From positions 1,319-25,296 of the forward strand of contig JALGPX010000148.1 of the NCBI GenBank assembly GCA_023515795.1: a stretch of 23,978 bases of DNA, written 5' to 3'. Positions 1 through 8,228 of the stretch are shown here, piece after piece. Both the position numbers and the translations under genes were made by a program. How positions within the stretch are numbered: position 1 is the stretch's first letter; the number at the start of each line of letters is the position of its first letter. A model generated the notes under the pieces. It made no database searches. It was not told the DNA's origin and saw only the letters and a program-made list of their open reading frames with translations. Source of the DNA: Amoeboaphelidium occidentale. Taxonomy: Eukaryota; Aphelidiomycota; Aphelidea.

Positions 1-39
1 AGTACAAATAATATCCAATATTTCTTGCGGTAAACTCAT
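1..39 (-). CDS. Partial 5' end of a possible F-box-like protein
   Basis: Reading the minus strand from an ATG at 39 gives 13 open codons to the window edge, beginning MSLPQEILDIIC. The LP-x-EIL-x-I pattern resembles the start of an F-box helix (substrate-adaptor subunits of SCF ubiquitin ligases). Only 13 residues are visible, so this is a pattern match and not a family assignment. A CAG lies directly before the ATG, so an upstream intron or exon is also possible. Confidence 0.28.
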   Translation of the reverse strand, partial: MSLPQEILDIICT

Positions 40-221
40 CTGAGAATAGGACCAAAACCTGCAAAGTGATCAAGCAAGTGGAGAAAATTCAACGTCTTTG
101 TACTAGCGGTAGACGTTTCAGAACGCATCGAATGCGCTCTTCATTGCTACGCAAAGCCCGATGGACGTTTTTATAGGTGAGTCGGACGGAGATATACTGA
201 CATTGTCATAGTTGCAATCGA

Positions 222-458
222 ATGACGAACCTGCATTGTTACAGGGCAAAGATATCGCGCATAAGCAGGCTTTATGTCTCCATTCTAAGATTTTATATGT
301 TTATGCTCGGAACAGCTGTGCCATCGTTCATATATATTAAAGCTGAGCGTAGAGATACTCTTCTCGCAACAACAAGAGAGCAATATTATGTGGAGTTATC
401 ACAACTCCTTGATGAACAATACACCACGAAAGATCTCACAGATAAGAAGTTTTGTTAA
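222..458 (+). CDS. Doubtful small ORF, possible single-pass membrane protein
   Basis: A 78-residue ORF with a basic N-terminus, one hydrophobic stretch (about residues 18-40) and a charged, helix-prone C-terminal half. The layout is that of many small mitochondrial inner-membrane proteins, but I do not recognise a family. The true start may be upstream through an intron: a GTGAG donor at about 175 and AG acceptors near 220 and 244 exist, but no combination I tried kept the frame open. The opposite strand also carries short spliceable open segments, so the strand is not certain. No other protein is supported between 40 and 666. Confidence 0.3.
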   Translation: MTNLHCYRAKISRISRLYVSILRFYMFMLGTAVPSFIYIKAERRDTLLATTREQYYVELSQLLDEQYTTKDLTDKKFC

Positions 459-472
459 ATTAGTTGTAGAAA

Positions 473-493
473 GACAGGGCCAGCGGCCCTGTC
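473..493. other. Perfect 9-bp hairpin
   Basis: GACAGGGCC and GGCCCTGTC are perfect inverted arms separated by a 3-nt loop. The hairpin lies just after the stop of the doubtful ORF ending at 458. It is GC-rich in an AT-rich surrounding and could act in RNA on either strand. No T-run follows, so I do not call it a terminator. Confidence 0.6.
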
Positions 494-666
494 AACATTT
501 ACCTTCGAATGGATTTCAATATAACGCTTCAGGCACGCCTGCTTTACTACTTCTTATTGAGCCGATTCTTCACTATGATCATACTTGCAGTAGCTGCTAA
601 AATGCATTTTTATTGAAGGTTACTGAGAGATCATCATCCATTAAAGCGTATCCGAATTAACTGAAC

Positions 667-938
667 ATGACTGGAGATTCAGGTGACGATTCAGTGTAAA
701 CTTAAATTGTGCCAAAAGTTGAGTATATTGGGGAAGAGCAAATAAAGAGGGTTCTCTATTAGGTTTTCCTTTGTTGGTTGATGGAAAGTGTACAATGCAC
801 GCTATGGTTTCAGCATGTGAATACCTTGAAGAGAACACGGACGATTTGATATCAGCAGTAACTTTTAAATGTAAAAAATCAACCGCTCTAGTTAACATTG
901 CGTATAATCTTCTGCATGCTTCTCGCTGCGCTACTTGA
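667..938 (+). CDS. Small spliced gene of unknown function
   Basis: Predicted exons are 667-682 and 724-938, joined across a 41-nt GT-AG intron (683-723) with a CTTAAAT branch-like site. The join is in phase and gives a 76-residue protein starting MTGDSVYWGRANKEG and ending HASRCAT. Exon 2 has purine-first, pyrimidine-last codon texture, and the residue mix is that of a folded, mostly helical soluble protein with several cysteines. No family is recognised. A 114-codon open frame on the opposite strand (641-985) overlaps it. I prefer the plus strand because of the codon texture and the exact splice join. The stretch to 1191 holds only a CACGTG at about 1093 and no gene. Confidence 0.45.
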
Positions 939-1191
939 AACGCCAAGACGAAAGATAATTGTTTAATTTGAAGAGCAGAAGTCACTAATATATCTATCTA
1001 AGGATGTAACAGATATAATTTGCATATGAGAAATGTGATATCCATTCAAAACCTTAAAGTTGAACACCCATCACAAAATCAGCCAATAGAATCACGTGCT
1101 TTGTACCCTTGTAAAATGTGAACAGAGTTCTTTACACCCTCTGTCTTCTTAAAAGAGTCCATAGGGAATGTTAAAATCAACACCTTTATTA

Positions 1192-2000
1192 TCATAATAC
1201 CATCATTTCCAATTCTTTTGATCTCGTCTTTAAATCATTGTAAAATTGTTCTTCCTTCACCATCTGTTGCTGATTCTCATTCATCTCGCTCTTTTCGAGT
1301 TTAGCTTTATCCATCAACAACACTGAAACTTTATCATCCAATGCTAAACACTTTTCCTTGACACTCTTCAACTCTGAACCATACTCAAGAGTATCCTTCA
1401 ACTCCTTTACACCAATCTCGAGTGTAGCAGAAACAATTGGCTTCAATTGCTGCTGTGACTGTTTCATCATCAGAACTCTTGCTCTTACAAACTGCAATTC
1501 CTTCTCCAATCTCAAACGCAATGATTTAACTCTTAAATAGTTTCTAATAGAATCCAATTGTTGAGGCGACAATGAATCATCATCATCATCATCAACCATT
1601 GAATTCGATGAAACAGCAACATTTTCTTCCATTTCCAGTGGCGGTGGTGGTGGTGGTGGTGGTGGTAGACAAAACACCTTTTGCAAACTGTACAATTCCC
1701 ATTTATCAAAGTTCTTATCGATAGCATTAGCCAACAACGACGCAGCCTTTTGCATTCCCTACAACAGAGATATTGTTAACCGGTTACTCAAATAGAGATT
1801 ACTTGCTCACATTCTATAGAAGAATCTCCTAGTTGCTTCTCAATGTACTCTTGCAATGCATCCAATCCAGTGTGTGCATGATGATTAATAATATGAATAC
1901 TCTGATCAATAAAACTCAGAGGAGTGAAACCCAATAACTCAGTTTCTCTTTCATAAAGATAAGTAGGATGGATTACTGTTTTATCTGAAGTAGAAGACAT
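1192..2000 (-). CDS. MIS12: Kinetochore MIND complex subunit Mis12/Mtw1
   Basis: Exon 1 is 1803-2000 and exon 2 is 1192-1758, joined across a 44-nt GT-AG intron (1759-1802). The protein is about 254 residues. Near the N-terminus the Mis12 signature reads ELLGFTPLSFIDQSIHIIN. Across the splice site it reads EQGMQKAASLLANAIDKNFD, then KWELY, matching the conserved helical head of Mis12/Mtw1 proteins, which link centromeric chromatin to the Ndc80 microtubule-binding complex. A nine-proline run, an acidic run of six Asp and a long coiled coil follow. Length is between human (205) and yeast (about 289). An in-frame ATG at 2054 would add 18 residues, but it would leave only 44 bp to the divergent MPC1 start, so I chose the ATG at 2000. 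Confidence 0.87.
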
Positions 2001-2418
2001 TTCTTTAGTGTTGTTGTTGAAACAATTGTAAAAAGATGAAGGCTTGATTGGCAAACTTCCTTTCCTTCTTTATTTCTTTCTTTCTTTCTTTCATAAAAAT
2101 GTCTGCATCCTTCACAATCTCTAATCTACTGAAAAGATTCAAAGATAAAATATCAACACCAGAATTCAAATCATACTTGATGAGGTAAATAAGATGATNG
2201 ACATTTCTTTAGTGTTGTTGTTGAAACAATTGTAAAAAGATGAAGGCTTGATTGGCAAACTTCCTTTCCTTCTTTATTTATTTATTTCTTTCTTTCTTTC
2301 TTTCTTTCTTTCATAAAAATGTCTGCATCCTTCACAATCTCCAATCTACTGAAAAGATTCAAAGATAAAATATCAACACCAGAATTCAAATCATACTTGA
2401 TGAGGTAAATAAGATGAT
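1996..2418. repeat. Direct duplication around a single N (assembly join)
   Basis: Positions 1996-2198 and 2200-2418 are near-identical direct copies separated by one N at 2199. They differ by 16 bp in a TTTC/TTTA tract (2073-2092 against about 2273-2312) and by one T/C change in MPC1 exon 1. The first copy carries a second, cut-off MPC1 exon 1 (2099-2184). The N at the seam and the length-variable microsatellite suggest two contig ends from different alleles placed side by side. The real genome probably has one copy. Confidence 0.85.
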
Positions 2419-2793
2419 TGTATACTGATTGTATGTAGCACTGTAATACATTTATAGTATTAGACTAATAATTTATGTGTAAGCATTTCTGGGGTCCTGT
2501 TGCAAATTGGGGTCTACCACTAGCAGGTACCTAATAACCCTAACAACCCTAATAACCCTAATTACTTTTAAATAGCCTACTACGATCTCTACAAAAGCCC
2601 TGAATACATTAGCGGTAAAATGACTACTGCTCTGTGTATATACTCTTTACTATTCATGAGATTTGCATGGATGGTAAAACCCAGAAATTTACTTTTACTT
2701 TCATGTCATGCAACAAATGAGACATTACAATTGATACAACTAAGCAGATTTGTGAAGTATAATTACATTGACAACAAGAAGGGATCACAATAA
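2319..2793 (+). CDS. MPC1: Mitochondrial pyruvate carrier subunit 1
   Basis: Predicted exons are 2319-2404, 2439-2442 (a 4-nt microexon), 2484-2526 and 2576-2793. Introns are 34, 41 and 49 nt. The 116-residue product matches the MPC1 family throughout: an N-terminal amphipathic segment, then [16 protein letters not shown], a [14 protein letters not shown] loop and [23 protein letters not shown]1 pairs with MPC2 in the mitochondrial inner membrane to import pyruvate. The conserved S-T before HFWGP appears only if the microexon is included. Joining exon 1 directly to exon 3 shifts the frame. The stop lies 18 nt before the ASH2 start on the same strand. The start is shared with a divergent MIS12 promoter that includes a TTTC microsatellite. 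Confidence 0.93.
2439..2442 (+). other. Predicted 4-nt microexon of MPC1
   Basis: The bases CACT lie between GTATGTAG (acceptor) and GTAATA (donor). Exon 1 ends in AG, so AG+C and ACT make Ser-Thr, followed by CAT TTC TGG (His-Phe-Trp). This recreates the STHFW motif conserved in MPC1 proteins. Each flanking intron has its own GT and AG and a plausible branch site (TACTGATT in the first, GACTAATA in the second). Confidence 0.82.
2527..2575 (+). repeat. Telomere-like repeats inside MPC1 intron 3
   Basis: This 49-nt intron contains three imperfect 9-nt units of the form AAYAACCCT, so CCCTAA, the complement of TTAGGG, occurs three times. One CTAAT lies near the 3' end and may serve as branch point. 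It could be a chance low-complexity intron or a short interstitial telomeric sequence. Confidence 0.7.
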
Positions 2794-2811
2794 ACTTGTT
2801 TCTCTAAACTG

Positions 2812-5032
2812 ATGAATCAAACATTAATCATAAAACTGCCTGTGGATTTCCCTATTAAATGCGTTGACTGTCTGAAATTATTTCCTAAAAAAGAAATTAA
2901 ATCTTTTGAATTACTAACAAAAGAATATGAATTATATGGAGATTCACTATTTGCTTTTACTTGTAGGAATTGTTTACATTTACAACAACAACAACAGCAA
3001 CAGCAGCAACAACAACAACAACAACAACAATCAACAAGAAGAGAATTGTACAGATTCAAAATTACTATTGCAGAATTTCTGTATTTATTATTGTATCATT
3101 TATCCTTTCAATCTCCAACTTTTACTTGTTTCAATCAGTACAGACTATTTTCTATTTACACTCTTTTGTCGATGGTTGAAAAGTATTGGGATTATTACAT
3201 GTTTGAGAATAAGAGTAATTGGAGAAAGAGAGTTGTAGATTGTTTATTAAAGGATGAGTATAATTGTTTTATTTTGGTGACGTCATATTCTTCTTCTTCT
3301 TCTGATAATAATAATAATGATATTGATACAGATTATTGTGATCCATGGTTGTGTGGATTAAAGGATTTAAATTGTACTCCAAAANTAAGAGTAATTGGAG
3401 AAAGAGAGTTGTAGATTGTTTATTAAAGAATGAGTATAATTGTTTTATTTTGGTGACGTCATATTCTTCTTCTTCTGATAATAATAATAATGATATTGAT
3501 ACAGATTATTGTGATCCATGGTTGTGTGGATTAAAGGATTTAAATTGTACTCCAAAATTATTGAATTCAAATATAAGAGAATTATTACAAATGTATCCAG
3601 ATGGTTTATTGTTGGGTAAGAAGAGGGTTATTTCTACTGCTACTACTACTACTACTACTACTTCTTGTGATGGTAGTAATGGTAGTGTGTTGTTGGTTGA
3701 GAATGTTACTACTACTACTGCTACTGCTTCTACTACTTCTGTTAATAGGATGAAAAGGACTAAAGGATCATCTAATAATAATAATCGTTCTACTTCCACT
3801 TCATCAAAGAAGAAGAGTAGATCTTTAAAGGATAAGAGACCTTGTACAATGTTGTTTCTAGACATTCCCAATCCTTTATTAGGAAAGAAGAAGGATGATG
3901 ATGGTGATGGTGAATTGGAATCCCCTCTGTTGTCTGAACCTGTTCGTATTTTGAATCACNTGCTACTACTACTACTACTACTACTTCTTGTGATGGTAGT
4001 AATGGTAGTGTGTTGTTGGTTGAGAATGTTACTACTACTACTGCTTCTACTACTTCTGTTAATAGGATGAAAAGGACTAAAGGATCATCTAATAATAATA
4101 ATAATCGTTCTACTTCCACTTCATCAAAGAAGAAGAGTAGATCTTTAAAGGATAAGAGACCTTGTACAATGTTGTTTCTAGACATTCCCAATCCTTTATT
4201 AGGAAAGAAGGATGATGATGATGATGGTGATGATGGTGATGGTGAATTGGAATCCCCTCTGTTGTCTGAACCTGTTCGTATTTTGAATCACTTGACTCAT
4301 TCTGCTCCTCAGATTTCTATCTCTCAACCAGATGGTTTGGTTTGTTGGAATCCTACTAGAGGGTATAGGATGGCAAAGGCATCGCATGGTGTTTGTGAAG
4401 GATGTTGGTATTATGAGTGTGAAGTGTTGGAATTGCCTTATGAAGGTAATTCGAATTGTCGTTTAGGTTTCTCGCAGATTTCTGGGGATTTACAAGCACC
4501 ATGTGGTTATGATCAGTTCTCTTATGGGTTCAGACCACAGCCAGCGACAGTGTTTCACCAATCTGTAGGAAAGGAGTATGGTACTTCTATCTTGGTTGAT
4601 TATAAATTGGCGGTTGGGGATGTTTTTGGATGCATGATTTATTTGCCATCAACCTCTTCTAACTCACAGAATGAAAATTCTAATAATGAAGCAGAGAGTT
4701 TAGTTGTGCCTTCTAATCATGATAAATTGCCTAGTCCTTGGAATCCCACGAAGCCTTATGATCCTGTTCCTTATTATGGTACCAGGCCACAACTAAGAAG
4801 AAGTTTTGTGAAATTCTTTGTTAATGGTCAGGATTTAGGTGTAGCTTATGAAGATTTGTATTTGGGAAAGTATCATCCAGCAGTGTCAATGTTCAATGGT
4901 ACGAAATTAAAGTGTAATTTTGGAACTTTATCCATTGAAGGAAATTTTGGGCTAAAGTATTTTCAGGAAGCGAGGGAGTCTTGTCCTGAAGTCAAGAGCT
5001 TTTGTGAGTTGCAGTTGTACAAGGAGTTTTGA
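2812..5032 (+). CDS. ASH2: COMPASS histone H3K4 methyltransferase subunit Ash2/Bre2
   Basis: Intronless frame beginning MNQTLIIKLPVDF. The order is: an atypical PHD-like Cys motif (CVDC ... CRNC), a 16-Gln run (2983-3030), a winged-helix segment (VEKYWDYYMFENKSNWRKRV), a low-complexity Ser/Thr/Asn/Lys linker, then a SPRY domain from about 4290 with CWNPTRGYRMAKASHGV, DLQAPCGYDQFSYGF and FFVNGQDLGVAYEDLYLGKY. This is the ASH2L/Bre2 architecture. These proteins work with RBBP5 and DPY30 to stimulate SET1/MLL methyltransferases. Two single-N duplications interrupt the frame. Removing the first copy plus its N at both places leaves 1722 nt, an exact 574 codons, so the gene is probably intact and the breaks artefactual. 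The window reading should not be translated as it stands. Confidence 0.92.
3210..3557 (+). repeat. Direct duplication around a single N inside ASH2
   Basis: Copies 3210-3384 and 3386-3557 flank an N at 3385. They differ by one TCT unit and one G/A change that swaps Asp for Asn (KDEY against KNEY). The winged-helix end of Ash2 is therefore present twice. The pattern is the same as at 2199 and 3960 and is best read as an assembly join between two alleles. Confidence 0.85.
3638..4291 (+). repeat. Direct duplication around a single N inside the ASH2 linker
   Basis: Copies 3638-3959 and 3961-4291 flank an N at 3960. Differences are confined to trinucleotide tracts: an ACT/GCT run, the AAT run coding Asn, and the GAT/GGT run coding Asp-Gly. 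All length changes are multiples of three, as expected for two working alleles of a coding linker. Confidence 0.85.
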
Positions 5033-5129
5033 GTGTATTTTAAGAAGAGAGTTTTTATGTGGAGAATAAACGGTTTCTTTATCCGACCTCTCATTTACCC
5101 AATTGTTTATTAATGAATTCTTTCCTTAC

Positions 5130-6551
5130 TTAATAGATGTATGGAATCAAATTGTATGGCACCAACTTCTTGTAGTCATCCCAGTACTTTCCATACTTTC
5201 CAATTAGACGCTCATCATCTCTCTGAATACGAACGACTAGTAGCATGAACATGTAGACAAAGTAAAAGTATGGCAGTACATGACCAACACCACATGATGC
5301 ACACATGGCCAAACTTAGAATCAAATCACCAGTGTAGTTGAAGTGTCTAGCCAAACCCCACCAACCAGATGCCAATAGAATTGAAGTGTGTTCTTTGCCG
5401 TCTTTTGTCAAGTACTTTGCACGAACAACTTTGGCAGGTTTACCCCAAATCAAACATTTACCATCTGAACGTCTGACAATGTCCTTTTGATAGTTAACGG
5501 AACGGAAAATGTAGTAACCAAACATTCCCAAAGCAAAAACACCCAGAGCACCCCATACTGGTAAATCAACAGGATTTCTGACTAAATAGTGGGACTGCAG
5601 AGTGTACATGAATGGCAACCAGACAGAATCACCCCATGCCAAGTAGAAACCAAAATGATCATGAGCAATATCAATTGTACGCAAGTACCAGTCTTCATTG
5701 TAGAAAAAGTCCAAAACATAGCAAAGATGGAACCAATTGACAAGAATCATGGAGTTTGTTACATAGCCGTACTGAGCGTATTGAGCAGCTGCAAATGACA
5801 AGTTGATCAGAGTCCAAGCGACAATACCAGGACGACCATTGTGGAACAACTTGAAGTCAAACATTTCACCCAAACGTGGATTGAATTCTACACCCATGAA
5901 AATGTCGAAGATAGCAGAACCAGAGAACTTTCTGTCTTCAGGATGACTTGGAAAGTATAGAGCCTTGATGTAAGAGAATGCCGTCAAGAAGTATCCGTAA
6001 ACATTAGCAGCAATAAATAAACCACCCCAATTGTCATAAATGATGGTTGGGCTGAACCAGCCAAAGTAGAAACCACCAGCAACAAAAAGAGCGTGTGTTA
6101 CAACCCAAGCCATTAAACCGTTAACATTGTATGCCAAGATGTGACCAGCAGGAGTCTGTTGACCGTAACCAATCTTTCCAGGCAAGTACGTGTACAACAA
6201 ACCTTGAAACACGAGCCAGCCAAAGTACAATTGGAATGCTGCAACTGAAGGTGTAGGCAAGTGATCAACCAAAACTTTTTGAAACGCAGCAGAGGTGAAA
6301 CCAGCCTTGCTCAACAGAAAAACAGGAGCTGACAAGTCGCATTGGTAACTGTCGCATACAAGCCAAAAATAAAGGCAAAGAAACGGGCAGAACAGCATAA
6401 TGGAGGTCCAACCAAGGTAAGTGAACCAATCTAGACTTGTAGTTCTACCCCAAGCAGGGTTTGCGTATTTCTTCTTCTCATCTAAAGAGTCTTTAGTAAC
6501 AGGCTTTGTGGCAACTGCTGCTGCAGGTTTTCTCTCGTAGGCAACTGTCAT
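5130..6551 (-). CDS. DHCR7: 7-dehydrocholesterol reductase (sterol delta-7 reductase)
   Basis: A 473-residue intronless membrane protein of the ERG4/ERG24/DHCR7 family. Residues 221-255 include NPRLGEMFDFKLFHNGRPG and WTLINLSFAA, diagnostic of DHCR7 over ERG4. Further on are DIAHDHFGFYLAWGDSVWLP, LYLVRNP-like spacing, LASGWWGLARHFNYTGD and the C-terminal KYGKYWDDYKKLVPYNLIP. The enzyme reduces the delta-7 double bond of sterols with NADPH in the ER, leading to cholesterol-type or other delta-5 sterols. Ergosterol keeps the delta-7 bond, so most Dikarya lack this gene. Some zygomycete- and chytrid-grade fungi have it. TGACGTCT at 6560-6567, inside a TGAGA/TCTCA inverted repeat just before the start, may be an ATF/CREB-type site. 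It converges with ASH2, 97 bp away. Confidence 0.95.
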   Translation of the reverse strand: MTVAYERKPAAAVATKPVTKDSLDEKKKYANPAWGRTTSLDWFTYLGWTSIMLFCPFLCLYFWLVCDSYQCDLSAPVFLLSKAGFTSAAFQKVLVDHLPTPSVAAFQLYFGWLVFQGLLYTYLPGKIGYGQQTPAGHILAYNVNGLMAWVVTHALFVAGGFYFGWFSPTIIYDNWGGLFIAANVYGYFLTAFSYIKALYFPSHPEDRKFSGSAIFDIFMGVEFNPRLGEMFDFKLFHNGRPGIVAWTLINLSFAAAQYAQYGYVTNSMILVNWFHLCYVLDFFYNEDWYLRTIDIAHDHFGFYLAWGDSVWLPFMYTLQSHYLVRNPVDLPVWGALGVFALGMFGYYIFRSVNYQKDIVRRSDGKCLIWGKPAKVVRAKYLTKDGKEHTSILLASGWWGLARHFNYTGDLILSLAMCASCGVGHVLPYFYFVYMFMLLVVRIQRDDERLIGKYGKYWDDYKKLVPYNLIPYIY

Positions 6552-7070
6552 TTTGAGAATGACGTCTCAAGAAGTTTCGAGAAGGATTTTAAATGCGCCC
6601 CAAACAGGCGCCACATGTTTCAACTTCCGCAAACGGCAGTGGATATGATGAAACGGTATGGGACGGTTGTGTATGGAAGATTAGACGTTTTGTGTTTTAA
6701 TTTGTCCCATCTTCTCTTTCTAGCCAAAATTTATCCCCGACAATTACTAACCCATCCTTGGCGGGCATCCCATGAGGTTTTACTTGAGTCTAACTGAAAA
6801 CATACTGTCAAGATGCAAATCTATTCGCAGTTCTGAACCAGGACCTCAATTCATGAAGCACGTTTTTGTTCATGGAATGAAACACGCAGAGCAAAACCGA
6901 TTCTACAACAGAGAAACATCTTTGCGACAGTATGCCTTCATAATTTTTTTGCAGTGATATGGTGGGTAAACAGACGAGTCAATAAATAGTCGTGTGCTTG
7001 ACAACAAACATCTGGCAATTATGCCCAGCGGAATCTAGCATATAAACAGATGAATGAGTAATAAAAAAAC
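6552..7070. other. Intergenic stretch; possible small spliced plus-strand gene
   Basis: This 519-bp stretch carries the DHCR7 promoter on its left. On the plus strand, from an ATG at 6772, a segment reading PGPQFMKHVFVHGMKHAEQN and then RFYNRETSLR looks protein-like. It could end at 6985 if a 25-nt GT-AG intron (6930-6954) is removed. An upstream ATG at 6615 opens a second segment with candidate donors and a TACTAAC-like branch site at 6744-6750, but I could not join it in frame. No family is recognised and the 25-nt intron is suspiciously short, so no gene model is offered. Confidence 0.3.
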
Positions 7071-7898
7071 TTAATCAGAGCCTGTGTATACGAAGCCTTT
7101 CAAGTAGTTGTCATACCAGATACTTAGGACTTCATTTAACTGATCATCAGTAACAGACTCATCATAAATAATGTCTGGTGAACGAGACCCAATCAACTTG
7201 GGCAGCTCTTTGAAGGCTTTCTTTATCTTTTTAACCTCGGGATCATCGGTATTGAGAAAATCACATAATGCATTATCAGCGTCAATATTAGGATTTAAAC
7301 CCGCGATGAATTGATGAACTGTTGGATCATAAATCTTCCCATTGATACACCACCAGTAATGAATCATCCCTCTAATATTTGTCCCTTTTATCAACAGAAT
7401 ATTATCTGGAATTTTGGCTGTGTTTTCTATCCAAAACTGCAGATTACGACTACACAAGCGATTGGGGGAAATATACTGCTCAAGAGTCTTCTTAAATCCT
7501 TTTACTGTGAATTTTCCAGTTGGGCGATGTTCAATTCCAAGACTTGGGTGTAATTTTGTTTGATAGTACGATTTCATTGAAGCACCATGGCCAGCATTTC
7601 TTCTCTCTGAGTTCTCATCGACAAAATCGCAGATATCACAGCTTACAACACTTTCTTCTTCTGTGCCGTCCGCTTTGAAACTCATCATTTCACATGCATC
7701 AGAGTCTTCAGTTACAGCAGTGGAAGGAAGATAAGGATATGAGAGCCACCCAAAACCAAACTTTTCAGGGAGTCGACTTGTCTGGAGGTGACCAGAATCA
7801 AATGTGAACGGAAGAGGAATCCTTTTCCAAAGGAGGAATGCAGAGGAAAGTATCAAGAGGATAACGCAAAAAATAATTATTGCGAACATTGAAAACAT
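7071..7898 (-). CDS. Unknown protein with N-terminal membrane anchor
   Basis: A 275-residue intronless ORF. Residues 1-24 form one hydrophobic segment (MFSMFAIIIFCVILLILSSA) followed by basic residues, suggesting a signal anchor. The middle is acidic with a Cys pair (SCDIC). The C-terminal half has an NRLCSRNLQFW segment, then IHYWWCINGKIYDPTVHQF. Cys, then His followed by aromatic residues, then a strand ending Asp-Pro-Thr is the order seen in papain-like (NlpC/P60 or transglutaminase-like) folds, so a Cys-His-Asp enzyme is possible. This is inferred from the pattern; no close family is recognised. Neighbours (DHCR7 and a Bem1-like gene) give no functional hint. The coding call is firm because of length and composition. 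Confidence 0.8.
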   Translation of the reverse strand: MFSMFAIIIFCVILLILSSAFLLWKRIPLPFTFDSGHLQTSRLPEKFGFGWLSYPYLPSTAVTEDSDACEMMSFKADGTEEESVVSCDICDFVDENSERRNAGHGASMKSYYQTKLHPSLGIEHRPTGKFTVKGFKKTLEQYISPNRLCSRNLQFWIENTAKIPDNILLIKGTNIRGMIHYWWCINGKIYDPTVHQFIAGLNPNIDADNALCDFLNTDDPEVKKIKKAFKELPKLIGSRSPDIIYDESVTDDQLNEVLSIWYDNYLKGFVYTGSD

Positions 7899-8228
7899 TT
7901 ATATGAAAAGGAGTTGTTTCAAGAAGTTTTTCCCCCTCAGGCACGCCACCGATCGATAGCGGCGATATCATGTGACATCCCCATCTCAGGAAGGAAGTGA
8001 CTTGAAGTGTGAACAAATATTTGTTTGGCCAGGAACTATGAGTGCTTAAGGGAAAGACTTAGCTTGGAAACGACAGACTTACTGATAGTACTTCTATTGC
8101 CCAAACACAGACTACAAACAATATACTCGAGGACTGCTTTGTTAACCTTAAGCCCGTTCGAATTATCGTTCTTGAGCCATCCTTACGACGTTTTTGGTGT
8201 TGTTTCAAATACCCTAAAACATATATAT
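7899..8228. other. Intergenic stretch, no gene seen
   Basis: This 330-bp stretch holds the upstream region of the membrane-anchored gene and the 3' flank of the Bem1-like gene. A 69-codon plus-strand frame (8025-8234) has no recognisable features. CGTTCGAATTAT near 8155 resembles a tRNA T-arm, but no cloverleaf partner segments are present. Confidence 0.6.

Noticed and set aside
516-650. Minus-strand string of tiny exons starting MDDDLSQLLQ
   Set aside because: It requires 27- and 43-nt introns without clear branch sites, yields only about 34 residues and runs into the opposite-strand ORF.
641-985. 114-codon minus-strand ORF
   Set aside because: It overlaps a better plus-strand spliced model, and its composition and codon pattern look like the shadow of that frame.
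2817-3059. Minus-strand ORF with a run of 16 cysteines
   Set aside because: It is the reverse reading of the CAA/CAG tract that codes poly-Gln in Ash2.
3506-4191. Minus-strand ORFs with Val/Leu/Glu runs
   Set aside because: They are reverse shadows of the trinucleotide tracts in the Ash2 linker, made longer by the assembly duplication.
2812-5032. ASH2 as a broken gene or a genuine internal tandem repeat
   Set aside because: Each apparent repeat meets exactly at a single N and differs mainly in microsatellite length; removing one copy at each join gives a whole number of codons.
8140-8170. Possible tRNA T-arm (CGTTCGAATTAT)
   Set aside because: No matching acceptor, D or anticodon arms lie at the expected distances on either strand.
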